In this document: piece after piece, positions 60,151-64,000 of the stretch
Position numbering within the stretch: the stretch's first letter is position 1
How the letters are laid out: every line of letters begins with the position of its first letter
Source of the DNA: Protopterus annectens
Lineage: Eukaryota > Chordata > Ceratodontiformes > Protopteridae
Assembly: GCF_019279795.1 (NCBI RefSeq)
Contig: NC_056726.1
Location: 1,135,319,182-1,135,383,181 of the forward strand
Reading direction: 5' to 3'
Length of the DNA: 64,000 nt
The notes under the pieces: generated by a model
Database searches by the model: none
What the model saw: only the letters and a program-made list of their open reading frames with translations
Told to the model about the DNA's origin: nothing
Program-made: the position numbers and the translations under genes

Positions 60151-60930
60151 GCCACTGTCTCAGGATGATATAGAACCTGTTGCCCAGATCAAAGAGGAAA
60201 AGGATTTTCTTCAAGAATCTTTTTTGGTGCCAAAGAAAGAAGAAACCTAGAAGAGCTGTTGTAGACCTTTCTTTTCTAAACCTTCACATCAAAATTCCAA
60301 AATTCAAAATGCTCACTCTACAGACTATGTTAGCACTCATTACACCTCTCCGTTTTCAACTGTCTTTAGATTTAAATGATGCTTACTGTCAGATTCCAGT
60401 CATCAGGATACCATTTTCTTGTGCATTTTTCTATGTCTAGTTTACATTTTCAATTTAATCCTTTGCCATTTTATCTATATCTCAAAGAGTGCTTACAAAG
60501 TTCCTGGGTACTGTAAAAGCCCACTGCAGGTTGCAGAGCTTTCACATTTTCCCATAATTGATTGACTAATTTTTGTTGATTCCTTCACAGGTTCTCAAGA
60601 ATCTTTGGCTTGGGTGATAAACTTTTTACTCACCCTACGATTTCAAGTAAAAAAAAACAGAAATCTTTTGTCATTCCATCTGATGGGATAGTGTTTCTGG
60701 GATGTCAACAAGATATAATACTCATGATGGCCTTTCTTCCTCAAGATAAAGTGAACTGTTACAAAGAACATCTTCTAATGTTTTCCAACCAGACTCAGTC
60801 ATCTGTTTGGAATATCTCAGAATTCTACCTTACATGGGTTCAATTATTCTCATGATTCCTTGGGGCAGACTTCACTTGAGGAAGATTCAATGGTTTGTCA
60901 AATTTGTTTGAACCCAGCACCAGCACCCCC
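60151..60930 (+). mobile_element. DIRS-like retroelement fragment
   Basis: The fragment contains only part of a reverse transcriptase (and possibly the start of RNase H) on the plus strand. No terminal repeats or tyrosine recombinase were recognised. It begins within the fourth copy of the 618-bp array, so one has disrupted the other. Confidence 0.72.
60180..60920 (+). pseudogene. DIRS-type reverse transcriptase remnant
   Basis: The frame 60,180-60,440 holds AVVDLSFLNLHIKIPKFKML, TLQTMLALITP and LSLDLNDAYCQIPV. This order (VDLSxLN, KIPKFKML, SLDLxDAYxxIP) is that of DIRS elements. The catalytic box is damaged near 60,560. The frame 60,610-60,855 holds PSDGIVFLGCQQD, similar to the IPSQxIxYLG block after the palm, and then FLPQDKV. 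The ending WGRLHLRKIQWFVKF near 60,870-60,910 is in yet another frame. It is not functional. Confidence 0.75.
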
Positions 60931-61524
60931 TCTTATTTTGAAATTAAGTGCTTGGATTTGTGAAAACTGAGTTAATCTGGTGAGAGAATAAATCAGTTTT
61001 CTCTTGGCTCAGGTCTTCCTTTCTCCCTAACAGCCTGTAACCACAGATGTTCTGACATTACTTGAGCAGCTTTGTCCAAGTTAGTGAAAATACAAGGCAT
61101 CTGAGACAAGCGTGACAAGTTAAACACATACATGTCAAATAAATGATAGTTCTAATAAATGCTCATAAATTTCTGCACCATTTTGGATTCCAGGCCCTCT
61201 GCAAGTAATCACAGACACCATCACATTGATGCATTACATAAATAAAAAGGGGGGAACCAGGTCCTACTCCCCCCATCCCATCTGCAGACTAGCTATGGAA
61301 GCTTAGGATGTACTGACTTAGTTCAATCTGTCCCCACATGCTGCCTACATACTGGGGTGCCCAACATTTTTAGTTCTGGGGCCACTTGTCGATACTAGAC
61401 AGGGTTTGGGGGGGTACATTACTATAACTGAAGATGCTTCTGCTTTGTATAACTACCACAGTCAAAGGTTTGCCTCAGGAATGGAAACGACTATCAAGAT
61501 AGCATTAAGCAAATAGCATTCTCG
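60931..61524. other. unassigned DNA
   Basis: No coding frame or recognised repeat. It ends at the left end of a foldback element. Confidence 0.45.
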
Positions 61525-61952
61525 GGGTCTGTGTTCAATCATGAAATAAGAAATCCATTGAATCTCTGTTCATCAAAATTAAGGCATCAAAGATTCACTT
61601 TAGCGAATGTTCAATCATCAAATAGTTTACCCTTGGGAATGGAGTTGGTTGGACAGCATTAGGACATTTGCCATTTTCCCCACTGTAGTGCAATCTCGGA
61701 GTTGGTATATATAAGTGGGGAGGTGTGGGGGGAGGAAGCCCCTCACATTGGGGGGTGTGGGGCACTTAGCCCCCAACCTGGGTGGGTTTGATATGCTGCG
61801 GTGTGTGTTTTGGTATGCATGTTGGTCCACTACCTCTTTTCCCTGGGTAAAATATTCAGTGATAGAAGGTTCACCACAGCAACTGTTCGATGTTTTAAGT
61901 TAGATAAACAGAGGTTCGATGGATTTCTCATTCAATGACTGAAAATAGACCC
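61525..61952. mobile_element. foldback element, copy 4 (428 bp)
   Basis: The left end GGGTCTGTGTTCAATCATGA pairs with the right end TCATTCAATGACTGAAAATAGACCC allowing mismatches. Both arms contain AGAAATCCATTGAAT-like text in opposite orientation, and the left arm repeats TGTTCAATCAT. The plus strand carries the core ATCTCGGAGTTGGTATAT (61,693-61,710), then runs of G and C in pairs. The nine bases before (GCATTCTCG) and after (ATATTCTTG) agree at six positions, and the other three differ only by transitions. This may be an aged 9-bp target duplication. Confidence 0.8.
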
Positions 61953-62259
61953 ATATTCTTGCTACAACAGTGCAAATGTAAAGATGTAAATACACAAACA
62001 TATTTTAAATATACTTTCTACAACAGTAGAAATGTATTAGTGCAAATCTTTGTTACAACAGTTCAAATATAAAGGTGCAGATAAATGTAGAAGTATTTTT
62101 TTCAAGTATCCTATCTTCAGTGTACAAATACAGGGCAAAAACAAGTGACAGTATCCTTGCCACAAGACTGCAAATTAGTAATTGTTGAAATACACATGAA
62201 AGTATTTCAAGTAATGCCATAACTGTGCAAATCAAGATGTGTCAGAAGGCAGAATTAAA
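61953..62259. other. unassigned AT-rich DNA with repeated words
   Basis: Words such as CTACAACAGT, GCAAAT and AAAGATGTAAAT recur loosely several times across 61,970-62,230. This suggests a decayed short tandem repeat. No coding sequence was seen. Confidence 0.4.
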
Positions 62260-63292
62260 ATAACTTTACAGATGTGACTTGCATAATCAGCTATTGAGAT
62301 TTCTGACACTGATTGTTCTTGCACAAGTGGTCTGTGTTTGCACAAACTGTTGAACGGGCAATATGGAGAGCATCTGCCAGGTATTCATCTTGATATAGAT
62401 CTCAGTCTGCTTTTAACACTCTTCATTCTAGAGAAGACCTGTTCACAGCAGTATATGCTGCCAAAAAGTGCAGTAAATAGCACACTATTTTCTATAATAC
62501 TTGAATAAGCTTCTGCATAAACATAATTACTGAAGGAATTCAGGAGACTGTTCTCTCTGAAAGCTCACTTTGAGTCACTACTATTGTGAAGCTCAATGTA
62601 AAAGCTCACTTTGAGTCACTATTGCTGTGAAGCTCAGTGTAAAAGCTCACTTTGAGTCACTATTGCTGTGAAGCTCAATGTAAAAGCTCACTTTGAGTCA
62701 CTATTGCTGTGAAGCTCAGTGTAAAAGCTCACTTTGAGTCACTATTGCTGTGAAGCTCAATGTAAAAGCTCACTTTGAGTCACTATTGTTGTGAAGCTCA
62801 GTGTAAAAGCTCACTTTGAGTCACTGCTATTGTGAAGCTCAATGAGTTCCAATTGCATGGTATTAGGAGGGATGCAGGGATCAGCTTCAAAATGCTCTCA
62901 AAAAGTCTTCATCTTAATATGGGAAGGCTTCAAATCTAAGTTTGCTTTCTTGGATGAGCTTGAAAAGTAACCCAGTATTTTGTAAAGTTTACTGTATAAG
63001 CAGATCTTGTACTTTGGGTTGAAAAAATAAGCACTTTCTGCTTGGACAAATAAATCTGCAACAGTCCCAGCTTTTGAATGAATGCAATAACATGTTCATA
63101 CAGTCTAACCATTCAATTCTCCTTTGTAGTTTCATATTTAAGCCTGCCAACAACTTTGTGATGTCTACAAGAAAAGCCAGATCATTCAGCCAAAGATCAT
63201 CTTCCAAGGACATGGCATATTTAACTTTATTGGCCATAAAGGGTTTTATTTTGTAACCCAATAACCAAAATCTATACAATGTTGGTACCTTG
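62260..63292 (-). pseudogene. hAT-family transposase remnant
   Basis: The minus-strand frame 62,989-63,292 holds SLEDDLWLNDLAFLVDITKL and LAGLNMKLQ, the block DLAFLVDITxHLNxLNxKLQ typical of the hAT (Charlie-like, ZBED5/GTF2IRD2-related) group. Further on come MQLELIELHNSSDSK near 62,850, then NSLLNSFSNYVYAEAYSS and the hAT dimerisation motif CEQVFSRMKSVKSRLRS at about 62,405-62,447. The first half of the transposase and the terminal repeats are missing. A 41-bp minisatellite has expanded within the SDSK region. A CR1 fragment borders it at about 63,295. Confidence 0.85.
62561..62845. repeat. 41-bp minisatellite, seven copies, inside a hAT relic
   Basis: AAGCTCACTTTGAGTCACT starts at 62,561, 62,602, 62,643, 62,684, 62,725, 62,766 and 62,807, a spacing of exactly 41 each time. 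Copies alternate small variants (CAATGT and CAGTGT at the end, CTATTG and TTGCTG in the middle). The unit is part of the transposase coding text, and 41 is not a multiple of three, so the array breaks the frame. Confidence 0.96.
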
Positions 63293-63295
63293 CTC

Positions 63296-64000
63296 AACAC
63301 CAAACTTGACAGAAGGCTGACGCAGACGAACAACTGGTGTCAGAGCCATGGTTTAAAAATAAATGCCAAGAAATGCATAATACTGTCTTATCAGAAGTCA
63401 TGCACCCATAATAACTATTATATTGACAACACACCACTCTCATATGAAGCAGTAGCCCGGGACTTAGGGACATACATAGATGGTAATCTAGCCTTTGACC
63501 ATCACATATCTACAGTAGTGAGGAAATCATTCTATGTTGAGCAACTCATAAACAAAGGTATGGCATTGAGGTCCATGGAATTCATTGTTCCACTGTATTT
63601 GGCATTCATCAGACCTATCATTGAGTACAGTGCCCCCTTTGGTACATACCTAACCAGGTATATCCGACAACTGGAATGTCCAGAGAGGTTCCTCACTAAA
63701 AGAATACAGGGTGTAAGTAAAATGTCCTATGCAGGCTGCCTAAGGGCTTATCCTTGTATTCTGTCTCCTACAGACTGTTGAGGGGAGATCTTTGCCTGGC
63801 ATACAGGGCATTGTGAGACCCCACTCTGATGGACCTCCTGCATATCCTTAAAACCAACAGCACCAGAATTACCTGTTCTAAAGATGTAAACCTTGCCTGT
63901 GATACAAATAGGACCTGGTGGAGAAACAGGTATGTATCCCAGAATCTACCCTATCTCTGGAACAGGCTCCCCATCCATGTGAAGCAGGGTTCCTCCCTAA
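63296..64000 (+). mobile_element. CR1-clade LINE fragment, continues past the window
   Basis: The plus strand starts within the reverse transcriptase (TQTNNWCQSHGLKINAKKCI) and goes through the thumb (SYEAVARDLGTYIDGNLAFD, RKSFYVEQLINKG, VPLYLAFIRPIIEYSAPFG) to the C-terminal LWNRLP region at the window end. The frame is open from 63,290 to 63,781 and then broken. Sequence differences from the 43-56 kb copies suggest another CR1 subfamily. Confidence 0.88.

Noticed and set aside
62561-62845. Regular repeats resembling a CRISPR array
   Set aside because: Units are contiguous with no unique spacers, no cas genes are present, and the context is a eukaryotic transposon.

Overview
The window looks like gene-poor, AT-rich nuclear DNA from a vertebrate with a repeat-laden genome. 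I see no host protein-coding gene, no rRNA or functional tRNA gene, and nothing prokaryotic. Nearly all recognisable coding sequence comes from transposable elements, most of it broken by stops and frameshifts. A mix rich in CR1 and L2-like LINEs, plus Penelope-like, DIRS-like, hAT and MULE elements, V-SINE-like SINEs and long CA/GT and AT microsatellites, would suit a lungfish, an amphibian or another large-genome vertebrate. That placement is inference.

Layout. 0.6-5.1 kb: an L2-like LINE relic (+), the 3' end of a Penelope-like element with a hammerhead-like motif, a V-SINE-like SINE (-) and an L2-like tail. 6.3-7.4 kb: palindromic (foldback) elements and an AT microsatellite. 7.4-10.1 kb: a diverged CR1 (+), possibly with an inverted 5' end. 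10.7-14.5 kb: an old CR1 (-) split by an insertion that holds a tRNA-type SINE. 14.6-22.6 kb: mostly unassigned, with CA/GT microsatellites and LINE tails. 22.7-34.2 kb: a nest in which a CR1 (-) sits in an L2-like LINE (+), a Penelope-like element (-) later entered the same LINE, and a second, Penelope-free copy of the LINE/CR1 segment lies directly downstream. 36.3-39.9 kb: a nearly intact MULE transposon and a foldback element, both set in AT-repeat DNA. 40.3-46.3 kb: two CR1 copies with their 5' ends facing each other. 47-50.6 kb: a CR1 fragment, a SINE with perfect target-site duplications and another foldback element. 50.9-56.7 kb: two CR1 copies (-) fused at an internal junction. 57-60.2 kb: two tandem-repeat arrays (about 475 bp and about 618 bp units). 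60.2-60.9 kb: a DIRS-like reverse transcriptase relic. 61.5-62 kb: a fourth foldback element. 62.3-63.3 kb: a hAT transposase relic (-) carrying a 41-bp minisatellite. 63.3-64 kb: a CR1 fragment (+) running off the end.

How the parts relate. The LINEs are the autonomous partners. The V-SINE-like copy shares its 3' tail with the L2-like LINE, which fits SINE mobilisation by that LINE's machinery. CR1 copies carry ORF1 (zinc-ribbon-like N terminus plus SGNH esterase-like domain), ORF2 (endonuclease plus reverse transcriptase) and an 8-bp repeated 3' tail. The least explained signal is a set of four short palindromic elements. They differ in their arms but share a core related to ATCTCGGAGTTGGTATAT, and three of them end in GGGTCTATATT-type termini. 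I propose, tentatively, that they are non-autonomous DNA transposons related to the MULE.
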